Source: Deinococcus marmoris DSM 12784 (GTDB lineage Bacteria > Deinococcota > Deinococci > Deinococcales > Deinococcaceae). Taken from it: DNA of 11,867 bases. This document shows, piece by piece, positions 1-5,722 of the stretch. Position numbers and translations under genes: made by a program. The stretch is from the NCBI RefSeq assembly GCF_000701405.1, contig NZ_JNIV01000119.1, forward strand, positions 1 to 11,867, written 5' to 3'. Within the stretch, counting starts at the first letter, position 1. Each line of letters begins with the position of its first letter. Under the pieces are notes generated by a model that worked only from the letters and a program-made list of their open reading frames with translations, searched no databases and had not been told where the DNA came from.

Positions 1-266
1 TTGGAATACTGCGTTCTTCGCGCTCAGTCTGGGACGGGCAGAAGTGCTGCTGGAGGCCGCTGGCCTCCAGGGTCGCCCGGCCACTTCACTGGTGTTTTCC
101 TACGAAGACATCAAGCGGCGGGCCTTCAACCGGCTCTTTGCGTGGCGAATACTGAGCAATCTAGGTCTCCAGGCACGATTTGCCGAATTAGGAAAACATC
201 CGTCCAGGCCGCTGGATTTGGGGGTCAAAGCGGCTTGAGGGTGGTCAAAACTGTCCGAACCATTGA
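1..266 (+). mobile_element. Insertion sequence, 3' part (left copy)
   Basis: This is the terminal part of an insertion sequence, entering from outside the window. It holds the end of a transposase-like reading frame (stop at 236-238) and a short non-coding tail to about base 266. The inner edge is set by comparison with the inverted copy at 11698-11867. Bases 97-266 are identical by eye to the reverse complement of that copy, and similarity stops abruptly after 266. The last few bases (ATTGA) could be partly chance matches, so the true end may lie a base or two earlier. The other end and any target duplication are outside the window. The IS family was not identified. Confidence 0.8.
2..238 (+). 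CDS. Transposase C-terminal fragment (partial, left copy)
   Basis: The reading frame is open from base 2 to the TGA at 236-238 (78 codons) and has no start inside the window. The peptide has a stretch rich in aromatic and basic residues (FSYEDIKRRAFNRLFAWRIL), then a short tail ending LGVKAA. This resembles the C-terminal end of a DDE-type transposase, but no catalytic residue is in view and I could not assign a family. The call rests mainly on the second, inverted copy of the same DNA at the other window edge, which shows it is a mobile repeat. The gene is probably whole, with its 5' part outside the window. Confidence 0.6.
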   Translation, partial: WNTAFFALSLGRAEVLLEAAGLQGRPATSLVFSYEDIKRRAFNRLFAWRILSNLGLQARFAELGKHPSRPLDLGVKAA

Positions 267-422
267 TGAACAGACGCCCATGACTGTGACAGCTCGAAGA
301 GAGGACGCTCTTGCTCCCGCTCGAATCTCCATCGTTTTTGCAAACGATTCAATCACAGTCCGTATCACCCATGCACAGCACAAGCTCACCTGGGGCGCTG
401 GCAGTTCCCCACTCCAGCCACG
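267..422. other. Intergenic spacer with a small hairpin
   Basis: No gene is seen between the IS end and the stop of the spermidine-synthase-like gene. A perfect 7-bp inverted repeat (ATCGTTT at 331-337, AAACGAT at 342-348, loop TTGC) could form a hairpin about 75 bp after that minus-strand gene. It has no clear T-run behind it on the minus strand, so it is a weak terminator candidate at best. Confidence 0.4.
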
Positions 423-1175
423 TCAGCGCTGGCCGCGTCGCTGCCGCCGTTCCTGCTGTGGGGCGCGGGCCGGGACGACGACGGCTGCCGCCTGCGTCCG
501 GTGGGCCAGCCAGATGGTGTGGCGGGTTCCCTTGCCGGGCCGCGCACGCACCGTCTGCACTTCTACCCGGAAGCCTGCCTGTTGCAGCCGCCGGGTAAAG
601 CGAGTATCCGGTGTGGCGGACCAGATGGCCAGCACGCCGCCGGGCCGCAGGGTCCGTTGCGCCGCCGCCAGCCCGGACGGCGAATACAACCAGTTGTTGC
701 CGTGATGCGTCATACCTTCAGGGCCGTTGTCCACGTCCAGCAGCACGGCGTCGTAGTTGGCATGCCCACGGCGCAGCAACTCGGCCACGTCTCCCACATG
801 GACGCGGGTACGTGAATCCCGAATGGGGAAGGCCGCGCACGCACCCAGCGGGCCTTTGTTCCATTCCACGACCTCCGGCACCAGTTCGGCCACCGTGACC
901 ACGCCCCTCGGCCCCAGCGCCTTCAGGGCGGCGGCCAGCGTAAAGCCCATGCCCAGGCCCCCCACCAGCACATGCGGCGTAGGGCGGCCCGCGATGGGCG
1001 CACAGCCCAGCTCGGCCAGCGCGTCCTCGGAGGCGTGCTGGCGGCTGTTCATCAGCTCGCTGACATAGCCCGAGATCTGGATGGAAAACTCCAGTTGTTC
1101 GCCCCGGCGGTACAGGCAAAGCTCCTGATCGGTGCCGGGAATAGCGGCGCGGGCCAGCGGAACCCAGGGAATCAT
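423..1175 (-). CDS. Spermidine-synthase-like protein (SAM-dependent methyltransferase fold)
   Basis: A 250-residue protein of the spermidine synthase / class I methyltransferase superfamily. Visible motifs are the nucleotide-binding loop GGLGMG (residues 72-77), an acidic strand end VAELVPE (95-101), YDAVLLDVDNGP (141-152), and LRPGGVLAIWS (176-186). True polyamine synthases usually carry GGGDG and a conserved aspartate in the propyl-transfer site. Here the loop reads GGLGMG, so aminopropyl transfer is doubtful and the substrate is unknown. The C-terminal 30 residues are Arg/Gln-rich and probably disordered. I chose the ATG at 1175 because the family-like sequence begins there; an in-frame ATG at 1211 would add 12 residues, and neither has a good Shine-Dalgarno site. 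It lies downstream of nfi in the same direction and may be co-transcribed with it. Confidence 0.7.
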   Translation of the reverse strand: MIPWVPLARAAIPGTDQELCLYRRGEQLEFSIQISGYVSELMNSRQHASEDALAELGCAPIAGRPTPHVLVGGLGMGFTLAAALKALGPRGVVTVAELVPEVVEWNKGPLGACAAFPIRDSRTRVHVGDVAELLRRGHANYDAVLLDVDNGPEGMTHHGNNWLYSPSGLAAAQRTLRPGGVLAIWSATPDTRFTRRLQQAGFRVEVQTVRARPGKGTRHTIWLAHRTQAAAVVVPARAPQQERRQRRGQR

Positions 1176-1265
1176 GCGGGGTCCAGTGGAGCGCGGACCA
1201 CCACAGAGCATGGGGCATTCAAGAACCGATCAGAGGGCAGGAGTCGCGCAAGCATTGGGTCAACT

Positions 1266-1799
1266 CTACCTGTCCCCGGCATTTTCCGGCGGTTTCTCGC
1301 TGCGGCAAAGGGTATCGGCGCGTTTGAGCAGCGTGGGAAGGCGGTGTGGCCCAGCCATCCGGGCGATCTGCGCCGCGGCCTGGGCAACGTCGGTCCCCGC
1401 CGCCGTGACGAACAGGGGCTTGAGGCTGCCGCCACGCGTCACGGCCAGCGCATGGTCCGAACCCTGAAACGCCGTTTTCGCCACGCCGATCACAGGAATC
1501 TGCCGCCCCACAGCTTCAAACAGGTGTGCGCCCAGGCCAGCGCGTCCGCCCGCGTCCAGGGTCACGTAACCGTCGATCACCACCGCGTCCAGCGTGTGTG
1601 CCTGGGCCGCCCCCTCCAGCAGCGCCAGCAGACACGGCAACTCACGCCTGTAGAACTCGCCGGGCTGATACGGCTCCACCTGCGGGACCGGGACAACCAA
1701 TTCCCACGTCGGCGCGGCATCTCTCCAGTCCCGAAACAGCACGCCAGCGGCCCGCGCCGTGCCGTCTGGGCGGTAATCCACGTCGGTACAGATCAGCAT
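1266..1799 (-). CDS. nfi: Endonuclease V-like protein (compact form)
   Basis: This is probably a deoxyinosine-specific endonuclease, which nicks DNA 3' of deaminated adenine to start alternative excision repair. Family motifs appear in order: DVDY (6-9, metal-binding aspartate), the YQPG wedge followed by RRE (44-53), VIDGY (74-78), IGVAK (104-108, catalytic lysine), LKPLFV (126-131) and HRLPTLLKRAD (152-162). At 177 residues it is shorter than the usual 220 or so and lacks the N-terminal helix. The usual DGH motif reads DGY. The proposed metal ligands (D6 or D8, E53, D76) are present, so activity is plausible. A purine-rich GGGAGAGA precedes the ATG. It lies behind efp, separated by a terminator, and ahead of the spermidine-synthase-like gene. 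Deinococcus is known for strong DNA repair, which suits the call. Confidence 0.75.
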   Translation of the reverse strand: MLICTDVDYRPDGTARAAGVLFRDWRDAAPTWELVVPVPQVEPYQPGEFYRRELPCLLALLEGAAQAHTLDAVVIDGYVTLDAGGRAGLGAHLFEAVGRQIPVIGVAKTAFQGSDHALAVTRGGSLKPLFVTAAGTDVAQAAAQIARMAGPHRLPTLLKRADTLCRSEKPPENAGDR

Positions 1800-1826
1800 G
1801 TCTCTCCCGTCAGCACATCTCTCCCA

Positions 1827-1863
1827 TCAAAAAGGCCGCCCCCACCCGCAGGCAGAGGCGACC
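1827..1863 (-). terminator. Intrinsic terminator of efp
   Basis: On the minus strand, just after the efp stop, GGTCGCC pairs with GGCGGCC (one G-U wobble) around a G-rich loop and is followed by TTTTTG. Plus-strand arms are at 1857-1863 and 1834-1840. It separates efp from nfi. Confidence 0.7.
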
Positions 1864-1875
1864 CTGGTTCAAAGC

Positions 1876-2433
1876 TCAGGCGCGGCTGAGGTACTGGCCG
1901 GTGCGGGTATCGACCTTGATGTCGATGTCCTGCTCCACGAACAGCGGCACCTGCACCATCGCGCCGGTTTCCAGCTTGGCAGGCTTGGTGCCGCCCGACG
2001 CGGTGTCGCCGCGCAGGCCAGGATCGGTTTCCACGATCTTCAGGATCACCTGGTTGGGCAGCGTGATGCTCAGGGCCTTCTCGCCGTACATGGCCACCTC
2101 GACCTCGGTGTTTTCCTTCATGAACTTGGAAGCGTCGCCCACCAGACTGGGAGGCAGCGTGACCTGCTCGAAGGTGTCCATGTCCATGAACATGTAGTCG
2201 TCGCCGTCCCTGTACAGGTACTGCATGGTCTTGCCTTCCACGTAGATGTCCTGCAACTTTTCGGTGCTGTTGAAGGTGCGGTCCACGATGCTACCGGATT
2301 CCATGTTGCGGAACTTGGTGACCACCTTCGCGCCGCCGCGTCCCATCTTCAGGTGAGAGTAGTCCAGGCACTCCCACAACCCGCCGTCCATTTCCACCTT
2401 GGTGCCGTTTCTCAGTTCGGTAACGCTGATCAT
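1876..2433 (-). CDS. efp: Translation elongation factor P
   Basis: EF-P (185 residues, normal length) binds the ribosome between the P and E sites and relieves stalling at polyproline stretches. The N-terminal KOW-like domain opens MISVTELRNGTKVEMDGG, and the other two OB-type domains follow. The C-terminal domain carries the family signature from about GLRGDTASGGTKPA to VPLFVEQD and ends RTGQYLSRA. The functional loop reads KMGRGG, with arginine 32 at the tip where E. coli has lysine, and methionine in place of the usual proline. The arginine tip is known from Thermus-Deinococcus relatives and from EarP-rhamnosylated EF-Ps. No modification enzyme is in view. A clear AAGGAG sits 5 nt before the ATG (CTCCTT at 2439-2444 on the plus strand). 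The gene diverges from rplY across a 290-bp control region. Confidence 0.96.
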   Translation of the reverse strand: MISVTELRNGTKVEMDGGLWECLDYSHLKMGRGGAKVVTKFRNMESGSIVDRTFNSTEKLQDIYVEGKTMQYLYRDGDDYMFMDMDTFEQVTLPPSLVGDASKFMKENTEVEVAMYGEKALSITLPNQVILKIVETDPGLRGDTASGGTKPAKLETGAMVQVPLFVEQDIDIKVDTRTGQYLSRA

Positions 2434-2505
2434 GTCTGCTCCTTGAAGGTCTGAACGCGTGAAAAGCGCGCTTCAGACGCTGTGCCAACCGGGGCCGCCT
2501 CTGCC

Positions 2506-2522
2506 TTTCTGGTGTCCAGAAA
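2506..2522. promoter_or_regulatory. 17-bp perfect palindrome in the efp-rplY divergent region
   Basis: TTTCTGG and CCAGAAA flank a 3-bp centre (TGT). It lies about 30 bp downstream of the predicted efp -10 box. It could be an operator or a hairpin in the efp leader RNA. It does not match the Deinococcus radiation-response palindrome. Function is unknown. Confidence 0.35.
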
Positions 2523-2550
2523 TGGCGGGGGCCGCTCGGTGCCGCCCAGC

Positions 2551-2559
2551 AGTTTAGCA
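2551..2559 (-). promoter_or_regulatory. Possible extended -10 promoter of efp
   Basis: The minus strand reads TGCTAAACT, an extended -10 element (TGn plus TAAACT). No good -35 is visible. It would give an efp leader of about 110 nt. Confidence 0.35.
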
Positions 2560-2609
2560 GAAGTGGGATGTGACCGTGCCCGCAACCCTTCCCCTCTCCG
2601 GCTGGGGTT

Positions 2610-2618
2610 TGCTATGCT
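2610..2618 (+). promoter_or_regulatory. Possible extended -10 promoter of rplY
   Basis: TGCTATGCT matches an extended -10 (TGn plus TATGCT) without a recognisable -35. The start site would lie near 2625, giving a leader of about 100 nt. That leader contains a small hairpin, GGCCC (2648-2652) with GGGCC (2663-2667). Confidence 0.4.
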
Positions 2619-2723
2619 GCCAGGGTTGCCCGTCCACCCCCGCCCCCGGCCCCTGTCAAAAAGGGCCGACGAGCGGCGGGGAAGCAAGCAGAAGACGGAA
2701 AGCGCCAAGGAGAAAAGACGCAC

Positions 2724-3458
2724 ATGGAACTGAACGCCCAACCCCGCAAGAGCCGCGAAAAGCTGGCCGAAGGCATGATCCCCGCCGTCGCCTACAACAA
2801 GGAAAACAACGTTTCCTTTGCCCTGGACCTCAAGACCTTTGACCGGGCCTTCCGTCAGACCAGCACCACCGGCCTGTACGACATCACCGTCGAAGGCCAG
2901 GAAACCTTTCCCGCACTGGTCAAGGCCATTCAGATGGACAAGCGCCGCCGCGTGCCGATCCATGTGGACTTCTACATGGTCACCTACGGCGAGGCCGTTG
3001 AAGTCTCCGTGCCCGTGCATACCAAGGGCAAGAGCCAGGGCGTGGTCATGGGCGGCCTGCTGGACATCGTGATCCACAACCTCGCCATCATCGCCCCCGG
3101 CCCGCGCCGCATCCCGCAGGAACTGATCGTGGACGTGTCCAAGCTCCAGATCGGTGACCACGTGACCGCCGGACAGATCACGTTGCCCGAAGGCGTCAAG
3201 CTGAACGTGGACGCGGATCAGGTTGTCATCAGCCTGCTGCCGCCGCGCATGACCGCCGAGGAAGCCGACGCCGAAACCCAGGCCGCCCAGATCGCTGGTC
3301 TGGTTGCTGCGGGCGAGCTGACCGAGGAAGCTGCCGCCGCCGTGCTGGAAGGCGACGCCACCCTGGAAGAAGCCAAGGCCGACGCCGTCTCCGATGCGGG
3401 CGACGAGACTGCCGCCGAGAGCAACGACGACGCCAGGACCGAAGAAGAGCAGTCCTAA
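2724..3458 (+). CDS. rplY: 50S ribosomal protein L25, CTC/TL5 type
   Basis: L25 binds 5S rRNA in the large ribosomal subunit. The protein has 244 residues and a three-part layout. Residues 1 to about 91 are the 5S-binding beta-barrel (MELNAQPRKSREKLAEGMIPAVAY to IHVDFYMV). About 92-184 is the TL5-like beta domain (PVHTKGKSQG, GPRRIPQELIVDVSKL, INLPEGVKL-like ITLPEGVKL). About 185-244 is a highly acidic, alanine- and glutamate-rich tail with a short helical repeat (AQIAGLVAAGELTEEAAAAVLEGDATLEEA). Longer forms with such a third domain are known as CTC proteins in Deinococcus, where the extra domain reaches further across the subunit. AAGGAG at 2707-2712 lies 11 nt before the ATG. It points the same way as rpoZ, but a terminator lies between them. 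Confidence 0.95.
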   Translation: MELNAQPRKSREKLAEGMIPAVAYNKENNVSFALDLKTFDRAFRQTSTTGLYDITVEGQETFPALVKAIQMDKRRRVPIHVDFYMVTYGEAVEVSVPVHTKGKSQGVVMGGLLDIVIHNLAIIAPGPRRIPQELIVDVSKLQIGDHVTAGQITLPEGVKLNVDADQVVISLLPPRMTAEEADAETQAAQIAGLVAAGELTEEAAAAVLEGDATLEEAKADAVSDAGDETAAESNDDARTEEEQS

Positions 3459-3474
3459 ACTCCTTTACCCACAC

Positions 3475-3511
3475 AGGCCGGGGTTTCCAGCGATGGAGGC
3501 TTCCGGCCTTT
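3475..3511 (+). terminator. Probable terminator of rplY
   Basis: AGGCCGG (3475-3481) pairs with CCGGCCT (3503-3509). The intervening sequence can extend the stem through TCCA and TGGA around GCGA. The hairpin is followed by only a short T-run. Confidence 0.5.
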
Positions 3512-3636
3512 GCAGCGGCTGAAGCGGCATTTGAAAGCTGAGGCCCCCTCCTGCCCGAGTACAGGGGTTAAGCTGAGGGGTTCTGCATTATTGAAGGGGC
3601 CGGGCAAGACAGGCCAGAACTGGAGGTTTAAGAATT

Positions 3637-3936
3637 ATGGCGGAAAAAGACATTGACAAGTTGCTCGCGATGACGGACAGCAAGTACCGCTTGAGCGTCG
3701 TGACGGCCAAGCGCGCCCTGCAACTGCGCTCCGGCGCGCCCAGCGTGCTGCCCGTGGAACAGCGCGTGCGGACCCGCAATCTGGTCACCCAGGCCATGCG
3801 TGAGCTGGCCACCGGGCAACTCACGGTGGGCACCGACCTGATGGACGAGAGCCGTTTTCAGCAGGACTACGTGCGCCAGCGTCAGGCCCAGCTCCAGGCC
3901 CAGTTGAACGCCGAACGCGAACGCGAACGCGAGTAA
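3637..3936 (+). CDS. rpoZ: DNA-directed RNA polymerase omega subunit
   Basis: Omega is the small subunit that wraps the C-terminal tail of beta-prime and aids polymerase assembly. This 99-residue protein has the conserved omega core: DIDKLLAMTDSKYRLSVVTAKRALQL (about residues 5-30), RTRNLVTQAMRELATGQL (about 45-62), and then a charged C-terminal helix. The last residues, ERERERE, are encoded by three head-to-tail GAACGC hexamers (3913-3930), so tail length could vary without a frameshift. GGAGG at 3622-3626 lies 10 nt before the ATG. I saw no convincing promoter in the 178 bp between rplY and rpoZ, though CATTAT at 3586 is a weak -10 candidate. It is followed by a terminator and then the short promoter-terminator array. 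Confidence 0.93.
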   Translation: MAEKDIDKLLAMTDSKYRLSVVTAKRALQLRSGAPSVLPVEQRVRTRNLVTQAMRELATGQLTVGTDLMDESRFQQDYVRQRQAQLQAQLNAERERERE

Positions 3937-3953
3937 GGCCAGAACTGTCTGGA

Positions 3954-3993
3954 CGGCGGCGGATGGGGTTTTTCCTGTTCGCCGCTTCTCTTT
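3954..3993 (+). terminator. Probable terminator of rpoZ
   Basis: GCGGCG (3956-3961) pairs with CGCCGC (3980-3985) about 20 nt after the rpoZ stop, followed by the T-rich stretch TTCTCTTT. The loop is 18 nt with some internal pairing. Confidence 0.5.
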
Positions 3994-4087
3994 GAAAGGA
4001 CGAGACAGCGGCTATGCAGATCGGTTGCCTATGTTTCCAGTCAATATGCTGTCCTGGACGGGGTTCTTCCGTATGGGTCGCATGAAA

Positions 4088-4116
4088 TTGACAAATGCTG
4101 AATAGCACGCTATAGT
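4088..4116 (+). promoter_or_regulatory. Sigma-A promoter, array unit 1
   Basis: TTGACA (4088-4093), exactly 17 bp, then TATAGT (4111-4116): a near-perfect housekeeping promoter. Transcription should start near 4122-4124, only about 5 bases before a terminator stem. Confidence 0.75.
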
Positions 4117-4122
4117 TCTTAT

Positions 4123-4152
4123 CAACACCGCCGACTAAGGCGGCTTTTTTAT
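4123..4152 (+). terminator. Intrinsic terminator, array unit 1
   Basis: CCGCC (4128-4132), loop GACTAA, GGCGG (4139-4143), then C and six T (4145-4150). With the promoter above, the predicted RNA is about 28 nt long. Confidence 0.7.
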
Positions 4153-4269
4153 TGTCTGGTTTTTCAAACTTCCTGCTGGCCGTCGGAAATCTGGCCCATG
4201 CACCCTAGACTGGACAGAAATGGAAAGAACATCGTCTGACAAGGCGTTTTTTCAGCGCGCCGCATAGAT

Positions 4270-4298
4270 TTGACTTTTCCCGCATACCGCGTTATGGT
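4270..4298 (+). promoter_or_regulatory. Sigma-A promoter, array unit 2
   Basis: TTGACT (4270-4275), 17 bp, TATGGT (4293-4298). Same layout as unit 1. Confidence 0.65.
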
Positions 4299-4302
4299 TT
4301 TT

Positions 4303-4334
4303 ATCAACACCGCCGAACGAGGCGGATTTTTTAT
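4303..4334 (+). terminator. Intrinsic terminator, array unit 2
   Basis: CCGCC (4310-4314), loop GAACGA, GGCGG (4321-4325), then A and six T (4327-4332). The stem equals that of unit 1 but the loop differs. The 13 bases ahead of the loop (ATCAACACCGCCG with its last base) match unit 1. Confidence 0.7.
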
Positions 4335-4445
4335 TGCCTGGGTTTTTCAGGCCATCTGGTCAGTGGTGACAGGCTATGCAATCCCATCAATCTGTAGACA
4401 GAAACCCCACATCCAGCACGGCGTTTTTTGGCCCGCTGCATAAAT

Positions 4446-4474
4446 TTGACAGAATCCGAATACCGCGCTATCTT
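4446..4474 (+). promoter_or_regulatory. Sigma-A promoter, array unit 3
   Basis: TTGACA (4446-4451), 17 bp, TATCTT (4469-4474). The -10 is the weakest of the three, but spacing is kept. Confidence 0.6.
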
Positions 4475-4480
4475 ATTTCC

Positions 4481-4507
4481 ATCACCGCCGAGAGGCGGGC
4501 TTTTTAT
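4481..4507 (+). terminator. Intrinsic terminator, array unit 3
   Basis: CCGCC (4485-4489), tetraloop GAGA, GGCGG (4494-4498), then GC and a T-run. The T-run overlaps the stop codon of the convergent trmK gene (minus strand, 4504-4506). Confidence 0.7.
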
Positions 4508-5187
4508 TTTACCCCGTCGTCCAGCACCGCCAGTGCGGTCTTCGCCGTTTCCAGTTCATGCCAGGATTCCCGCCCCGGCGCAGCAACTTTGCTCAGGCGC
4601 ACGATGTCGGCCTCAATCTGACGGCGAATCACCTCTCCACCCAGACGCAGCAGCAGCGGCCCGTATTTCAGCGCGGCGTCCAGCGGCACACCCCCATAAG
4701 CTGGGTCTGCACCACTGGCCCGCTCCAGCCGCAGCACGGGGTAGGGCCAGTATCCGGCGATCAGGCGTTCGGCGCGGACGTGATAGCCCGCGTAGCGCGC
4801 CCACAGCCGCAAGTGCAGGGCCGAGTCGTTGGGCTGCACGATCAATGCCGGAGGCAACCTCTCCCCCGCCCGTTCCAGAATGCCCCGGATGGTGTACGCG
4901 CCCATGCCGCACAGGCTGGCGCTGCCGATTTCGCCGGGAAGGATGGGGCCGAAGCCGTCACCCTCGCGAACTTCGATCTGGTCTTGCAGTCTGGAACGCA
5001 CGACACCGCGCCTTGCCAGGGCCAGTGGACCGGGATTCAGTTCCACGGCAATACAACGGCTGGCGCGGCCTTCACGGATCACGCGCACAGGCAGGCGAGC
5101 GTGATCGCTGCCGATGTCGGCGTGAACGTCGGTGCGAATCAGCTCCAGCACCGCTTCCAGGCGGGCATCAAGGGTGGGCGTCGGCAT
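4504..5187 (-). CDS. trmK: tRNA (adenine(22)-N1)-methyltransferase family protein
   Basis: A TrmK-family class I methyltransferase of 227 residues, near the usual length. TrmK methylates N1 of adenine 22 in the D-loop of certain tRNAs using SAM. The SAM motif is ADIGSDHARLP (23-33). The next strand ends AVELNPGP (47-54). CGMGAYTIRGIL (93-104) and LIVQPN (115-120) are family signatures, the latter being the catalytic-site block. The C-terminal part (about 165-227) is mostly helical, as in the family's coiled-coil tail. The start overlaps the end of the upstream YqhA-type gene by 20 nt, which suggests translational coupling in a MOSC-yqhA-trmK operon. The stop codon sits in the T-run of a convergent terminator. 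Only the substrate tRNA set is uncertain. Confidence 0.85.
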   Translation of the reverse strand: MPTPTLDARLEAVLELIRTDVHADIGSDHARLPVRVIREGRASRCIAVELNPGPLALARRGVVRSRLQDQIEVREGDGFGPILPGEIGSASLCGMGAYTIRGILERAGERLPPALIVQPNDSALHLRLWARYAGYHVRAERLIAGYWPYPVLRLERASGADPAYGGVPLDAALKYGPLLLRLGGEVIRRQIEADIVRLSKVAAPGRESWHELETAKTALAVLDDGVK

Positions 5188-5722
5188 CTGGCTTCTCGGG
5201 CTGGGCGTGTGCGGGTGGCCCGTGAATGCGGCTCAGGACCGAGCTGTAGACGCCCACAGCCAGAATCACGGCAGCAATGGCCGCGCCGTAGACCAGGATG
5301 TCTGATCCACCCGTCCACTCCAGCGCCACCGCGAAGAAATTGACCGCCAGCGCCGTGACCACCACGCCCAGCAGCTTCTGCTTCAGGTCATCGAACGAAT
5401 CCACGTGCAGCCACTCCGGCACGTTCTGGAGCCGCCCGACGAACAGCCCCTGCAAGCCCAGCCCGATGATCAGCAGGGCCACGCCCACCAGCAGCGTGTC
5501 GGCCTGTTCCACAGCGGCCACCAGCAGATGCTTGGTGGTTTCAGGTTCGCCCAGATGCCGGAAAGCGTCACCGATGGTGTGGTACGCCTGCACAATCGCC
5601 ACGATAAACAGCGCCAGACTGAAGGCCACCGAACTGAACACGCCCAGTTCCACGATCAGCCGCGTGAATCCGAAGGCCCGCCCCAGCATCCGGGCCGCGT
5701 GAGCTGCCTGCTTCTGCGCCAT
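5168..5722 (-). CDS. YqhA/UPF0114-type inner membrane protein
   Basis: A 184-residue membrane protein with four likely transmembrane segments at about residues 22-45, 76-96, 115-135 and 142-162. The segment LLVGVALLIIGLGLQGLFV (77-95) and the following VPEWLHVDSFDDLKQKL match the UPF0114/YqhA family, whose function is not established. The C-terminal 20 residues (PPAHAQPEKPDADAHP) are hydrophilic and probably cytoplasmic. Its ATG overlaps the MOSC gene stop by one base (TGATG), and its 3' end overlaps trmK by 20 nt. The three genes therefore form a tight operon, although no functional link is obvious. Confidence 0.8.
   Translation of the reverse strand: MAQKQAAHAARMLGRAFGFTRLIVELGVFSSVAFSLALFIVAIVQAYHTIGDAFRHLGEPETTKHLLVAAVEQADTLLVGVALLIIGLGLQGLFVGRLQNVPEWLHVDSFDDLKQKLLGVVVTALAVNFFAVALEWTGGSDILVYGAAIAAVILAVGVYSSVLSRIHGPPAHAQPEKPDADAHP

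Larger units (their letters stand above)
3986..4506 (+). repeat. Three tandem diverged units, each ending in promoter plus terminator
   Basis: The gene-free stretch from rpoZ to trmK is filled by three head-to-tail units (about 3986-4150, 4151-4332, 4333-4505). Promoter boxes are 182 bp apart from unit 1 to 2 and 176 bp from unit 2 to 3. The most conserved part is the promoter, the 10 or so bases after it, and a CCGCC/GGCGG hairpin with a T-run. Units 2 and 3 also share GGCGTTTTTT and a CCGCATAGATTTGAC-like block ahead of the -35, and a CTGG(G)TTTTTCA block after the preceding terminator. Units 1 and 3 share a GACAGCGGCTATGCA-like block. No open reading frame with coding character is seen. 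Confidence 0.75.

Noticed and set aside
2430..3161. Minus-strand frame of 243 codons over rplY and the divergent region
   Set aside because: It is the shadow of rplY and runs through the promoter region; no family resemblance.
3986..4506. CRISPR array
   Set aside because: Unit length (about 180 bp), only three copies, diverged repeats, and promoter and terminator elements inside each unit do not fit.
3986..4506. tRNA genes between the promoters and terminators
   Set aside because: Only about 10 bases separate each start site from its hairpin; no cloverleaf or CCA end is seen.
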